This document shows positions 14,845 through 22,466 of a stretch of DNA of 26,348 nt, one piece after another. This DNA comes from Spirochaetota bacterium (GTDB taxonomy: Bacteria > Spirochaetota > Spirochaetia > Treponematales > Treponemataceae), in assembly GCA_023393015.1 (NCBI GenBank), contig JAEWMY010000027.1:1-26348 (forward strand), read 5' to 3'. The notes under the pieces are model-generated. The model did no database searches. It had not been told where the DNA came from and saw nothing but the letters and a program-made list of their open reading frames with translations. Within the stretch, counting starts at the first letter, position 1, and each line of letters starts with the position of its first letter. Position numbers and translations under genes: made by a program.

Positions 14845-15378
14845 CTATTTCAGGATTACCCATGTCGATCCGTGGCCGCCGGAGGCCCGGTCCGAGTACC
14901 CCGACTCGCCCGCGCGCGGATGCCGCTCCAGAAAGGTTCGGACCATTCGGGACAGCACGGGATCCTCGGCGGAATGACTGCCCTTTCCGTGGATGATCAG
15001 CACCTTCCGGAGCGACCGTGAAACGGCTTCGGCGAAAAAGGCCTCGAGGCGAATCCATGCCTCGTCGCGCGTCAACCCGTGCAAGTCCAGCGTCGCCTCG
15101 CACTTGAGGGATCTGAGGGCGCGGCGGCGTTCCGCCGGGGAATCCCCGCCGCCCGATCGCTCGGCCTCCGCGTCCTTGTCGACGACGCCCTCCCTCCGCA
15201 ACCATACGTCCATCGGGTTCGCGCGCGGCTCGACGGCGCGACTGTCGCGCGCGGCTTCATCGTCGCCCGAGGCGGCCTCATGTCCGCGCGCGCGGAGTTC
15301 GTCGGCGCGCGCGCGCTTTTTTCCGTACGGCTTCGCGGTCTCTTTGTCCCACTGGTCGAGTATGTCCCCGAAGTTCAC
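14845..15378 (-). CDS. Smr-domain protein
   Basis: This 177-residue protein has a charged, probably disordered N-terminal half beginning VNFGDILDQWDKE (fMet at the GTG start). A C-terminal Smr domain has LDLHG (residues 97-101) and IIHGKG (128-133), the two hallmark motifs. Stand-alone Smr proteins are nucleases or nucleic-acid-binding proteins; the domain also occurs in MutS2, which acts in ribosome rescue or recombination control. The GTG at 15378 overlaps the batD stop as GTGA and has GGGAGGA upstream. The frame is open to 15903, but that extension is the shadow of batD. It is last in the Bat operon. I cannot tell whether the link is functional or just transcriptional. Confidence 0.88.
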   Translation of the reverse strand: MNFGDILDQWDKETAKPYGKKRARADELRARGHEAASGDDEAARDSRAVEPRANPMDVWLRREGVVDKDAEAERSGGGDSPAERRRALRSLKCEATLDLHGLTRDEAWIRLEAFFAEAVSRSLRKVLIIHGKGSHSAEDPVLSRMVRTFLERHPRAGESGYSDRASGGHGSTWVILK

Positions 15379-16910
15379 GGCTTCGTTCCTCCCGAATAAA
15401 ACACAACTTGATCGACGCGAAGCCACCCCTCGATCGCCTCCGCGTTCCGGACGAACAGCCATTCGTCGGAACGGCCGTACACGCGGACGGCGTCGCCCGG
15501 CTTCAACACCCCGACGACGCGCGAGTCGTCCTCGGGAACGCGCTTTAGCTCTCCCGATACGACGACGGCGGCCTCGCGCAAGTCGCTCGAGTAGGCGTAC
15601 GCGGCGAACGAGACGAGCGCGGCCGAAAGCAGCAGCGCGACGGCGAACGGGACGCGGAGCGCGCGGGAGCGGGAAGGCATGGAAAGGGCAACGAGTCGCG
15701 AGGCGAAGGCGAGGCACGCGAGGATGACGGCGCCGATGACGGATACGGGCTTCCAGGCGGCAGGCGGCACCGAAAGCGACGATTCGATTCCGATCGACAG
15801 CTCCGCGGCGCGTCGGGCGGAGGAGTAGTCGAAGGGAAACAGGGACCGGTATTCGGCGCGGCGGAGTTCGGCGAGCGCCCTCCCCGTATACTTCGATTTC
15901 CACAACCGCGACACCTCGCGGAACACCGGGTCTTCGGTCGGCAGGTCAACGAGCGGAGGATGGCTGCCCCCGGGGTTTTCGGCGGCCGCGTCCCGCGCCG
16001 AAGGCGTTTCGCGAAAGGCCGCTGTGACGTCCGCGTAAACGGACGTCTCGGTTCCTCCGCGGTCGCCGCTGTCGCCGCTGTCGCCGCGGTCCCGCGAAGA
16101 AGGGGATACCGTCAAGGATCGCTCCGCGACGAAAATCCGGGCGACAGAGCCGTCCCGGGATCTGAAATCGACCGACGCGGAGGGCAGGCGGACCGTACCG
16201 GCGACGAGCGGCGTCCAGTCGAACTCGCCGACCGTCGCGATCTCGCGTTCGTCTCCGGGACGAAACCCCGGAAGCGCGAGATACGAGGTTTCGAGCAACG
16301 CCCGTTCCGTCGCGGGACAGACGACGGCCGTCAACTCGCCCGGGAAGGAGGCCTCGAGGCGTAGCCGGGTCTTTTTCCCGACGACGGGAGGGCTCCCCGC
16401 ATCACCGTCACCCCCGACAGCCCAGCCGAGATACCGGTACTCGCCTGACAGGGGTTCGGTAACGGTAACCGAAATCGCGGGCAGTACCAGCTCCTCATCC
16501 TTGCTTCGAAGCACGAAAGGACCGACGGTATACGTACCCGCCTCGGTCACGACCCACTCCCCCTCGAACAGCGTCGCGGGAATACGCTCCGGCGACGAGT
16601 CCGACAGCGCGCCGAGCGACCGTCTTTCCTTGCGCGACGCGCGCGGGGTAAAGGAGGCGGGAACGTTCTCGATCGCGAGCGACGAGTCGCCGGGTTCCGA
16701 TGGATACAGCAGTATCCTAGAAACGAAGGACTGTCCGACCGCGAGGTCGTAACCGGCTATCGTAATGTCGGCCTCGATCGATCCCGCACGTACCGCCGGA
16801 ATCGTCGTGAAGGCGAGCGCGAGACAAATGGCGCGTGCGGTTCGCGCGAGCGAGCGGCTCAATGATCCGCAACCGCGGTGCCGGATTCCGCCGATTCCCT
16901 GTTCTTCCAT
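15375..16910 (-). CDS. batD: BatD-like protein with C-terminal SH3-like domain
   Basis: This 511-residue envelope protein starts with a signal peptide (hydrophobic core ICLALAFTTIPAVRA). A large beta-rich extracytoplasmic region about 45-300 is typical of BatD (oxygen-tolerance) proteins. A Ser/Gly/Asp-rich linker follows, then transmembrane segments around SVIGAVILACLAFASRLVAL and VPFAVALLLSAALVSFAAYAY. The last 60 residues (VVVSGELKRVPEDDSRVVGVLKPGDAVRVYGRSDEWLFVR) look like a bacterial SH3 domain, a feature usually seen in BatE. It thus combines BatD and BatE-like parts. The ATG at 16910 has AAAGGA upstream but overlaps the previous gene by 52 bases. A TTG at 16862, overlapping the previous stop as TTGA and starting directly at a compact signal peptide, is a serious alternative. 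Confidence 0.8.
   Translation of the reverse strand: MEEQGIGGIRHRGCGSLSRSLARTARAICLALAFTTIPAVRAGSIEADITIAGYDLAVGQSFVSRILLYPSEPGDSSLAIENVPASFTPRASRKERRSLGALSDSSPERIPATLFEGEWVVTEAGTYTVGPFVLRSKDEELVLPAISVTVTEPLSGEYRYLGWAVGGDGDAGSPPVVGKKTRLRLEASFPGELTAVVCPATERALLETSYLALPGFRPGDEREIATVGEFDWTPLVAGTVRLPSASVDFRSRDGSVARIFVAERSLTVSPSSRDRGDSGDSGDRGGTETSVYADVTAAFRETPSARDAAAENPGGSHPPLVDLPTEDPVFREVSRLWKSKYTGRALAELRRAEYRSLFPFDYSSARRAAELSIGIESSLSVPPAAWKPVSVIGAVILACLAFASRLVALSMPSRSRALRVPFAVALLLSAALVSFAAYAYSSDLREAAVVVSGELKRVPEDDSRVVGVLKPGDAVRVYGRSDEWLFVRNAEAIEGWLRVDQVVFYSGGTKP
16062..16088 (-). repeat. three tandem 9-base repeats within batD
   Basis: Three units of GTCGCCGCT (last unit ending in G) run head to tail and encode a Gly-Asp-Ser repeat in the linker after the beta-rich domain. 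Such runs are prone to copy-number change without frameshift. Confidence 0.7.
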
Positions 16911-17467
16911 TGGTCGTTTTCCTTTCTTCGCACGAGGTCGAAAATGAGCCGCTCGCTTTGCGCCGAGTCCCGTCCTTCGGACACGGAGGATCTCGATTGC
17001 GCGCGCGCGCGCCGGGCGCTCCTCTCCTGCCGCCGGCTCAGCTCTAGATTGATCTTCGCGTCTACCGACTGGGCGTCGATCTCGAGCGAGGAACGAAACA
17101 AGTCGGCGGCTTTCGCGAATTCCTCCCGGCGGAAGGCGATTATTCCCGCCTGGTAGAGGGCCGAGGCGCGCACTCTCGCGTCCGCTACGGGGGAAATTTC
17201 CGAAAGCCTCGAGAGCGCGGAGTCGTATTCCTCCTCGGCGATATAGGTGGACGCGAGTCCGTACAGTGCGTAATCGCGGATTACCGCGTCTTCCGTGCCG
17301 TCCGCCACGGGCAGGAACGAAACCGTCGCGCGCTGCCATTGCCCGCGCGCCCAGGAGAGCGTCCCCGAAAGTATCGAAAGGCTTTCGCCGACTCGGGCGT
17401 CGCACCCGACGAGGAGGAGCGAAACCAGCCCGAAGGCGCACGCGCGCCGTATCCCGCGTTTGCTCAT
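16859..17467 (-). CDS. TPR lipoprotein of the Bat cluster (BatC-like)
   Basis: This 202-residue protein has a lipoprotein signal with lipobox LLLVGC (Cys22), then several helix-turn-helix repeats that read as tetratricopeptide repeats (for example IRDYALYGLASTYIAEEEYDSALSRL and RASALYQAGIIAFRREEFAKAADLFRSSLEI). Its basic, low-complexity C-terminus includes RLIFDLVRRKENDQWKN. TPR proteins at this position in Bat operons are called BatC or BatE and are thought to scaffold the VWA proteins. The ATG at 17467 overlaps the batB stop as ATGA. Naming as BatC rests on position and the C-terminal motif and is inferred. Confidence 0.78.
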   Translation of the reverse strand: MSKRGIRRACAFGLVSLLLVGCDARVGESLSILSGTLSWARGQWQRATVSFLPVADGTEDAVIRDYALYGLASTYIAEEEYDSALSRLSEISPVADARVRASALYQAGIIAFRREEFAKAADLFRSSLEIDAQSVDAKINLELSRRQERSARRARAQSRSSVSEGRDSAQSERLIFDLVRRKENDQWKNRESAESGTAVADH

Positions 17468-18456
17468 AATCCGCTCCCGCCGCGGCGCGCCGCTCCCGCC
17501 ACGAGAAAGGAAGCGCAAAAAAAAGCGAGGGCGGCGACGAGGGCGATCGGCGAGCGGTCGACGGTCTTCGTCTTGAACGCGGCGTTTCCCCCGGATACTC
17601 CCGATCCGCGGATCGCGGAGATGAGCCTGAGGGCCGAACCCGCCTCCCGCGCGTCGACATACAGCCCGCGCGCGCCGGCTGCCTTCGCCGCCGCGACGAG
17701 CGTCCTTTCGCGCAATGTCGCGCGATACGTTCCGATCCCGCCGGACGGGTCCGCGAGGGGTATATCGGCTCCCTCGGCGGTTCCCGTCCCGACGAACGCG
17801 ATCGTAATCCCCTTCGCCGCCGCTGACGCCGAGGCGGCGACTATGTCGCCGGAGGTTTCGTCCCCGTCCGTGAATATCGCGATCGTTCTCGCTCCCGACA
17901 CGCTCGAGGGGAAAGACTCGACGGCCGCTTCCAGCGCCGCCGCGAGATTCGAGCCGGGCGCGGTAAGGAGCGCCGTCGAAAGGGAGGAGAGAAGGCTTTG
18001 CGCGGCGAGACGGTCCGACGTCGACGGAATGGCGAGATGCGCCTCCCCCTTCGAGAGTACGACCGCCACGCTCGCGTCCTCGAGACGCGACAACACGGCC
18101 GAAGCGTAACGCGAGGCGTATCCGAGCCTGTCGGGGGAGAGGTCGGTGGCGGTCATGCTTCTCGACACGTCCATGACGAAGGCGACGCAGGAACCCTCGC
18201 TTCGTTCGGCGACGAGTTCCGTTCCCCATCGGGGCCCGGCCGCGGCGACAGAAAGAGATATCCAGGCGAGCGACAGGAAGACCGCGCGCGACGCTACGGT
18301 AGCGCCGGGGGATCCGCGCCCGTACGGGCCGAACGCCGCGTCGACGGCCTCGAGCGCGCGGGCCGAACGGGCGTATCGCGCGGCGAGAAACGCGAGGGCC
18401 GGGATCACGGCGAGGGCGCAGGCGAGCCACGCGGGCCGCGCGAACAAGGCCGTCAC
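17464..18456 (-). CDS. batB: BatB-like VWA-domain membrane protein
   Basis: This 330-residue protein has two N-terminal hydrophobic segments, a von Willebrand factor A domain and a C-terminal transmembrane segment (SPIALVAALAFFCASFLVAGA). The metal-ion-dependent adhesion site is visible as Asp96-x-Ser98-x-Ser100 (FVMDVSRSM), a Ser/Asn at the usual Thr position (TAPGSNLAAAL), and TDGDE. The conserved AAAGPRWG phrase before the domain is characteristic of BatA/BatB. The GTG at 18456 overlaps the batA stop as GTGA. The open frame continues upstream, but the overlap pattern supports this start. Confidence 0.87.
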   Translation of the reverse strand: MTALFARPAWLACALAVIPALAFLAARYARSARALEAVDAAFGPYGRGSPGATVASRAVFLSLAWISLSVAAAGPRWGTELVAERSEGSCVAFVMDVSRSMTATDLSPDRLGYASRYASAVLSRLEDASVAVVLSKGEAHLAIPSTSDRLAAQSLLSSLSTALLTAPGSNLAAALEAAVESFPSSVSGARTIAIFTDGDETSGDIVAASASAAAKGITIAFVGTGTAEGADIPLADPSGGIGTYRATLRERTLVAAAKAAGARGLYVDAREAGSALRLISAIRGSGVSGGNAAFKTKTVDRSPIALVAALAFFCASFLVAGAARRGGSGL

Positions 18457-19454
18457 AGGATGGCCCCCAGCGCGACGCGGCGGGCCAGCCAGGCGACCGC
18501 GAACAGGACGAGAGCCGCGATCGCGAGGGAATGCGAAAGGGGCTCCTCCACGGTCCGCGTCCACGAGGGCGATCGGATCGGAACCGACGAGTCTATCGAG
18601 TCGAAAACCGCCTCGAGCGAACGTACGTCGCGCGCCGATACGTACGCGCCCTCGCCCGAGGAAGCGATCCCCCGCAGGGCGCCTTCGTTGAAATCGGATT
18701 CGAGTAATCCGGAATAACGGGTTCCGGTTTCCGGATCGACGTAGTCCACCGGGACGGTCCCCCGGCTTCCGATACCAATCACGAAAAATCCGCCGCCCCT
18801 CGAGCGGATGAGCGAGGCCGCGGTTTCGGGATGGATCTCGCCCGCGTTGTTCTCGCCGTCAGTGACGAGCACGACGTAGTCGCGCGCGGTCGACGAGGCG
18901 GACCCGCGGGCGGCCGCGACGGCGAGTCCGAGCCCGAGCGCCGTACCGTCGCCGAACTCGCCCGCGGTAAGCGCGTCGAGACGCTCGAGAAACAGGCGGT
19001 GATCCATGGTGGGCGGCACGAGCATCGCCGCGGTGGAACCGAGGGCGGCGAGACCGAAGGCCGTTCCCGTCCGTCGTGACACGAGGGCGGCGACGCACCT
19101 CTTGCCCGCCTCGAGGCGCGTTTCGCCCTCCATATCGCGGCCCGCCATGGAGGGACTCACGTCGAGAACGAAGGTTACCGTCGCGTCGGGAGAGGCGTAA
19201 ACCGGCTCGCGTCGCAATTTGACCGGACCGGACAGGGCGAGTACTACGAGGCAAAAACCCGCAAGGGCCGAAAGGAAAGCCGTCGCGCGGGCGAGTCGCG
19301 TCGCGGCGGAATTCCAGCGAAACGGCGCGCCTCCCCAATCGCCCAGCGTCAGGTTGAAATCAAGACGCGAAAAGAAGCCCGACGACCTGAGGGCGAAATA
19401 CGCCGGGACGAGAAGGAGTACGGCGAGCGCGACAGGTCGTTCAAGGTAGAGCAT
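18453..19454 (-). CDS. batA: BatA-like VWA-domain membrane protein
   Basis: This 333-residue protein has the classic BatA layout. Transmembrane segments lie at about 8-22 and 57-75, with the conserved LALSGPVKLRRE phrase. The VWA domain has an intact metal site: Asp98-Ser100-Ser102 in LDVSPSM, Thr in EFGDGTALGLGL and Asp in VTDGENN. A C-terminal transmembrane segment (LSHSLAIAALVLFAVAWLA) follows. VWA domains with this site mediate metal-dependent protein contacts, and BatA and BatB are thought to form a membrane complex driven by the MoxR ATPase. It overlaps the preceding gene by 14 bases. Confidence 0.9.
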   Translation of the reverse strand: MLYLERPVALAVLLLVPAYFALRSSGFFSRLDFNLTLGDWGGAPFRWNSAATRLARATAFLSALAGFCLVVLALSGPVKLRREPVYASPDATVTFVLDVSPSMAGRDMEGETRLEAGKRCVAALVSRRTGTAFGLAALGSTAAMLVPPTMDHRLFLERLDALTAGEFGDGTALGLGLAVAAARGSASSTARDYVVLVTDGENNAGEIHPETAASLIRSRGGGFFVIGIGSRGTVPVDYVDPETGTRYSGLLESDFNEGALRGIASSGEGAYVSARDVRSLEAVFDSIDSSVPIRSPSWTRTVEEPLSHSLAIAALVLFAVAWLARRVALGAIL

Positions 19455-20427
19455 GTCGTTCGTCCTCCTCTAAAATCCGGCAAAGCTCGCGCGCCAGCCC
19501 GACGTCGCGGGATCGTCCGTCCCCGCATTCGCGGCCGCTGAACCGGACGCGATCCGCTCCGTCGAACAGGGCGCGCACCATCGCGCCCGCCCGTTTTGCC
19601 TCGTCTTTCCCGTCGGTCTTATTGGCCTCGTCGGCGCGCTCGCTCCGTCGTTCCACGATCTCCGAAAGCTCGCTTCCCGTCAACGCGCGCGAAACGCGCG
19701 CGTTCGAGAACGCGTAAAGACCGAGATACCGGCGAAGGCAAGCGGAAAAGAGGGCGTACCATTCGACCTGCGCGAGTTTCCCCGTTCTTCGCGAAAGCGC
19801 CGAAAGGTCTCGAAGGAACTCGCGCCTTCTCCGCGCCGAATTGCGCGTCGCGGGATCGCTGGCGGCGTACCGCCGTATCCTCGAAACGACGAATGAGGCG
19901 GCGAGCAGGAGGGCGATCGCGCACGCGAGGAATCCGTACAGAATCCAGCTCGTTCCCGGCACGAGTAGCGGAGATCGCGCGTCCTGCAAACCGGTAGCGG
20001 GATCGCGAACGAGCGTCGCGATGACGGGAGAAGGCGGCGTGACCGTTTCCTTCCGCACGGGTATCCCAGGGAGCGCGAGAACGCCCGATACCCACGGAAC
20101 GAAGCGAATCCTCACCTCGGCGCGCCCGTCCCTTCCCGTTACGGTAACACGACTGACGGTCACGTCGCGCGACGGCGAAAGAAGGTCTGGATCGATCTCG
20201 ATCGTCTCGTCCACGTCAAGCGCCTGTTCCGTCAACGTGACCTCGAAGGAGAACTCGGCCGCGTCACCGACGTATACGTCCCGCGGTACGAGAGTACCGC
20301 CCGGTACGAGAGTACCGGCCGGTGCCTTGGTTCCGGCCGGGCCCGTCGCGTCAGCAACGGCGATTACGGTGGCGAAAGTTAAAAACGCGAACGCGACGAC
20401 GGAGAACCCGAATCGCATGCCACTCAT
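19441..20427 (-). CDS. Bat-cluster membrane protein with extracytoplasmic beta domain
   Basis: This 328-residue protein has an N-terminal signal or anchor (FSVVAFAFLTFATVIAVADA) and a short Pro/Gly repeat (PAGTKA, PAGTLV, PGGTLV). An extracytoplasmic beta-sandwich-like region (about 50-150) is followed by a transmembrane segment (SWILYGFLACAIALLLAASFVVS) and a basic cytoplasmic tail. This is the general form of proteins between DUF58 and BatA in such operons (DUF4381-like), a family match I am only moderately sure of. The ATG at 20427 overlaps the previous stop as ATGA. The frame is open to 20556, but that part is the shadow of the DUF58 gene. Confidence 0.7.
   Translation of the reverse strand: MSGMRFGFSVVAFAFLTFATVIAVADATGPAGTKAPAGTLVPGGTLVPRDVYVGDAAEFSFEVTLTEQALDVDETIEIDPDLLSPSRDVTVSRVTVTGRDGRAEVRIRFVPWVSGVLALPGIPVRKETVTPPSPVIATLVRDPATGLQDARSPLLVPGTSWILYGFLACAIALLLAASFVVSRIRRYAASDPATRNSARRRREFLRDLSALSRRTGKLAQVEWYALFSACLRRYLGLYAFSNARVSRALTGSELSEIVERRSERADEANKTDGKDEAKRAGAMVRALFDGADRVRFSGRECGDGRSRDVGLARELCRILEEDERHALP
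20284..20337 (-). repeat. three 18-base tandem repeats with internal hairpin symmetry
   Basis: Three 18-base units start at 20284, 20302 and 20320. The first two contain the perfect inverted repeat GGTACGAGAGTACC. They encode a Pro-Ala/Gly-Gly-Thr-Leu-Val hexapeptide repeat just after the signal sequence of the 20427 gene. Confidence 0.8.
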
Positions 20428-21353
20428 CGTGTTGCCTCGTCGCGCGCGGTCGACCAGGAAGCCCGTTCCCCGCGCGCCGAAAAGAAGCGGACGAGGACGG
20501 CGCCCGCGTCGTCCTCCGTCGAGAGCACGAGCGGGGCGGCGCCCCTTCTGAGGCACGCGCGTTCCCAGTGATGAACGGCCTCGCGCCCTTCACGCTCCCA
20601 TCGGGTCCTGAACGAGGGAGAGGCCGTCGGGAAGGACTCGCGCTCGCCCGTCTCGGGATCCCTGAACGACGCGTATCCCACGTCGGGAAGGACAAGGTCC
20701 GCGGGCGAGACGATCCTGCACGCGACAACGTCGTGCTTGCGGGAAAGGATGCCGAGCGCCGTCTCGTATCCCGTCGAGCGGAAATCCGACAGCACGATGA
20801 CGAGCGCGCGGTTCCGGAGAACGCGCGACGCGCCCGCGAGCGCGCCGGCGAGCGCGGTTCCGCCCCCGCGCGACTCGCGGTGCTCGAGATCCGAAAGGAT
20901 CGCGAGAACGCGGTCGCGGCCCGAACGCGGGGGAAAGGACTTCCCGGGCGCCGAGTCGAAAACGACGGATCCGACGGGGCTCGCGTTCCGCTCGGCGGCG
21001 AACGCGAGCAGGGCGGCCGCCTCGAGCGCCCTGTCCCGACGCGACGCCCCTCCGATTCCCGCGCGCATCGACCGCGAATCGTCGACGACGAGAAAGACGG
21101 TGAGTTCGCGTTCCTCCCGGTACAGCCTGACGAACGGGCGGGCGGAACGCGCGGTAACGTTGCGGTCGATCGAACGGACGTCGTCGCCGCGCTCGTATTC
21201 GCGGACGCCGTCGAACTCGATGCCATGCCCGCGGAAGCAGGACCTGAACGAGCCCGTGCGCATACCCTCCGACACCTTGACGGAAGTCAGTCTCAGGCCC
21301 CTGGCCCGCTCAGCGATCGACGTTACGCGCGCGACAGTATCGTTCTTTTTCAC
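20424..21353 (-). CDS. DUF58 protein (VWA-like, MoxR-associated)
   Basis: This 309-residue soluble protein belongs to the DUF58 family that accompanies MoxR ATPases. It has the diagnostic stretch GHGIEFDGVREYERGDDVRSIDRNVTAR, followed by a partial VWA-type site (LVVDDSRSM, Asp-x-Ser-x-Ser-like) and a Gly-rich GGGTALAGAL segment. Such proteins are proposed adaptors or clients in MoxR-driven metal insertion or complex assembly. It starts four bases after moxR and ends overlapping the next gene as ATGA. Confidence 0.92.
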   Translation of the reverse strand: MKKNDTVARVTSIAERARGLRLTSVKVSEGMRTGSFRSCFRGHGIEFDGVREYERGDDVRSIDRNVTARSARPFVRLYREERELTVFLVVDDSRSMRAGIGGASRRDRALEAAALLAFAAERNASPVGSVVFDSAPGKSFPPRSGRDRVLAILSDLEHRESRGGGTALAGALAGASRVLRNRALVIVLSDFRSTGYETALGILSRKHDVVACRIVSPADLVLPDVGYASFRDPETGERESFPTASPSFRTRWEREGREAVHHWERACLRRGAAPLVLSTEDDAGAVLVRFFSARGERASWSTARDEATR

Positions 21354-21357
21354 GGCG

Positions 21358-22371
21358 TCACGGGATCGGCACGATGGAAAGGAGCCTGGCGACGATGTCG
21401 TCGGCGGAGAGTCCGTCGGCGCCCGCTTCGTAGGAAAGGACGAGACGATGCCGGAGGACCGGACAGGCGAGGGCCTTGATGTCGTCCGGCGTCACGTAAT
21501 CGCGTCCCTCGAAGGCGGCCCTGATGCGCGCGGTGGCCACCAGGGCGATACTCGCGCGGGGAGAGGCCCCGAACGAGATGTACTTGAGGTAATCGTCGCG
21601 CTGCCTGCGATCCTTGCGGGACTCGGCGATCGGGCGCGTGGCTGCGACGAGGGAAACCGCGTAATCGAGGAGGGCTTGGTCGACGTTCACGGCCCGCACC
21701 GCCGCCCGAACGACGGCAAGGTCATCCGCCCCGATAATCGGTTTGAGGGCACCGGAGACCGACGTCGGTAACGTCGCGTCGAGACCCGCCTCGACGCGGA
21801 CGATGCGGGACTCCTCTTCGAGAGAGGGATAGGGAACGTGCAACTTGAAAAGGAACCGGTCAAGCTCGGCCTCGGGAAGGGCGTAGGTTCCCTCCTGCTC
21901 GATGGGATTCTGCGTCGCGAGGACGAAAAAGGGATCGGGCAGCGGATACGTCGTTTCCCCGATCGTCACCTGCCGCTCGGCCATGGCCTCGAGAAGGGCG
22001 GACTGTACCTTCGCGGGGGCGCGGTTGATCTCGTCGGCGAGCACGAGGTTCGCGAACACCGGACCCTTCCGTACGGAAAAGCTCGACGAGCCCTGCTCGA
22101 ACACGAGGGTACCGACGAGGTCGGCGGGCAGGAGGTCGGGCGTGAACTGAACGCGCTTGAAACTCAGCGACGCCAGGGCGGAAAAAGTCTTGACCGCCAG
22201 GGTCTTCGCGAGCCCGGGGACTCCTTCAAGCAACACGTGACCTCCGGCGACAAAAGCGGTAAAAATCCCGTCGACGAGGGCTTCCTGGCCCACGACGCGC
22301 GAGGCCATCCCCCTCCGTACCTTTTCCACGACCTCGCGGGCGCGCTCCGCCCCGTTCGATGCACCGTTCAT
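21358..22371 (-). CDS. moxR: MoxR-family AAA+ ATPase
   Basis: MoxR ATPases are chaperone-like AAA+ proteins that mature or assemble protein complexes, often with VWA partners. The sequence shows Walker A (EGVPGLAKT, about residues 49-57), Walker B (LADEINRAP), the ATQNPIEQEGTYALPEAELDRF sensor region and the C-terminal lid with SPRA. Candidate starts are 22434, 22407, 22377 and 22371. The promoter TTGTCA-17-TACAAT has its -10 at 22411-22406, right over the 22407 ATG, which rules out the two longer forms. GTGGGGT just upstream is better spaced for 22371 (337 residues) than for 22377. It is the first gene of the long Bat operon. Confidence 0.93.
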   Translation of the reverse strand: MNGASNGAERAREVVEKVRRGMASRVVGQEALVDGIFTAFVAGGHVLLEGVPGLAKTLAVKTFSALASLSFKRVQFTPDLLPADLVGTLVFEQGSSSFSVRKGPVFANLVLADEINRAPAKVQSALLEAMAERQVTIGETTYPLPDPFFVLATQNPIEQEGTYALPEAELDRFLFKLHVPYPSLEEESRIVRVEAGLDATLPTSVSGALKPIIGADDLAVVRAAVRAVNVDQALLDYAVSLVAATRPIAESRKDRRQRDDYLKYISFGASPRASIALVATARIRAAFEGRDYVTPDDIKALACPVLRHRLVLSYEAGADGLSADDIVARLLSIVPIP

Positions 22372-22405
22372 GTCCATACCCCACAACGTAAATCGATCTT
22401 TTTTC

Positions 22406-22434
22406 ATTGTACGCGCCTTGCCGGTCATTGACAA
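22406..22434 (-). promoter_or_regulatory. promoter of the moxR-bat-smr operon
   Basis: On the minus strand TTGTCA (22434-22429) and TACAAT (22411-22406) are separated by 17 bases. Transcription would start near 22399, with a leader of about 27 bases. The -35 lies on the same bases as the -35 of the divergent aminotransferase promoter. Confidence 0.72.
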
Positions 22435-22457
22435 CCGGTAATTATCTGTTGTATACG
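22428..22457 (+). promoter_or_regulatory. promoter of the aminotransferase gene, apparently leaderless
   Basis: A consensus TTGACA at 22428-22433 and TATACG at 22452-22457 are 18 bases apart. Transcription should start around 22464, while the ATG is at 22467. No Shine-Dalgarno sequence is visible. Confidence 0.65.
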
Positions 22458-22466
22458 GGTTACATC

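Noticed and set aside
15379..15903. N-terminal extension of the Smr gene
   Set aside because: It is an Arg-rich shadow of batD. The GTG at 15378 has GGGAGGA and the GTGA overlap.
22407..22466. Longer starts for moxR (22407, 22434) and for the aminotransferase (22407)
   Set aside because: These regions contain the -10 and -35 elements of the divergent promoters, so they would not be transcribed as coding sequence.
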